Assembly (NCBI GenBank): GCA_900551605.1 | Contig: URWS01000012.1 | Coordinates: 1 to 12,925 of the forward strand | Reading direction: 5' to 3' | DNA length: 12,925 nt | Source: an uncultured Collinsella sp. | GTDB lineage: Bacteria; Actinomycetota; Coriobacteriia; Coriobacteriales; Coriobacteriaceae | In this document: piece by piece, positions 12,871 through 12,925 of the stretch | Position numbering within the stretch: the stretch's first letter is position 1 | Layout of the letters: each line of letters opens with the position of its first letter | Notes under the pieces: generated by a model | What the model was told of the DNA's origin: nothing | Databases searched by the model: none | The model's input: only the letters and a program-made list of their open reading frames with translations | Translations under genes and position numbers: made by a program

Positions 12871-12925
12871 CTAGTGCTCGGGACTGCCCAGCTTGGGGTA
12901 CAACTCAACGTGAACAATGATGGCC
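12871..12925 (-). CDS. C-terminal end of a minus-strand gene (partial)
   Basis: A minus-strand frame open from the window edge encodes AIIVHVELYPKLGSPEH and stops with TAG at 12873-12871. Its codons are GC-rich like the main genome, unlike the AT-rich cassette on its left. The region 12803-12870 between the convergent stops holds only a short imperfect inverted repeat (ATGAC/GTCAT) without a T-tract. With 17 residues the product cannot be named. Confidence 0.45.
   Translation of the reverse strand, partial: AIIVHVELYPKLGSPEH

Noticed and set aside
1..12925. CRISPR array, insertion sequence or rRNA
   Set aside because: No regular repeat-spacer pattern, transposase or rRNA-like sequence is visible in the window.

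Overview
The window looks like chromosomal DNA of a GC-rich Gram-positive gut actinobacterium, most likely Coriobacteriia of the Collinsella type. This is judged by eye from codon use and gene families; no search was run. Genes lie on both strands, with clear Shine-Dalgarno (SD) sites of the AAAGGA/GGAGG kind.

Left part (1-2601). A minus-strand AAA/ORC-like ATPase (245-1336) lies downstream of a minus-strand YczE/YitT-like membrane protein (1430-2110). The ATPase is preceded by five tandem 10-bp repeats. The membrane-protein gene has a leader of about 260 nt holding a LacI-type operator and two structured elements, called A and B here. A divergent gene for a HIT-family protein (2602-3036) has its own copy of the operator.

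Middle part (2602-7466). A GntR/FCD regulator (3195-3884) sits between two copies of a palindromic intergenic repeat. Next come a large two-way terminator and a G.U-rich hairpin that may be a small RNA. The minus-strand operon kdgK (KDG kinase) - eda (KDPG aldolase) follows, diverging from a LacI-family regulator that resembles KdgR. This is the end of hexuronate/pectin breakdown: KDG to KDPG to pyruvate plus glyceraldehyde-3-phosphate. The operon reuses the promoter layout, the operator and elements A and B of the YczE-like gene, so that gene probably belongs to the same regulon. The aldolase has Cys where family members have a substrate-contacting Arg.

Right part (7467-12925). A MntA/HepT-type toxin-antitoxin pair follows, whose nucleotidyltransferase antitoxin carries a DinJ/RelB-like DNA-binding domain at its N terminus. 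Then comes a glutamine-synthetase-fold protein that has lost several metal and catalytic residues. It lies next to an atypical OmpR-type regulator resembling GlnR. After a terminator, an AT-richer cassette encodes a secreted papain-fold protease-like protein, a small single-pass membrane protein and an exported protein of unknown function. The window ends in the last codons of a minus-strand gene.

The strongest leads are the paired leader elements A and B, the degenerate glutamine synthetase with its atypical regulator, and the DinJ-MntA fusion antitoxin.
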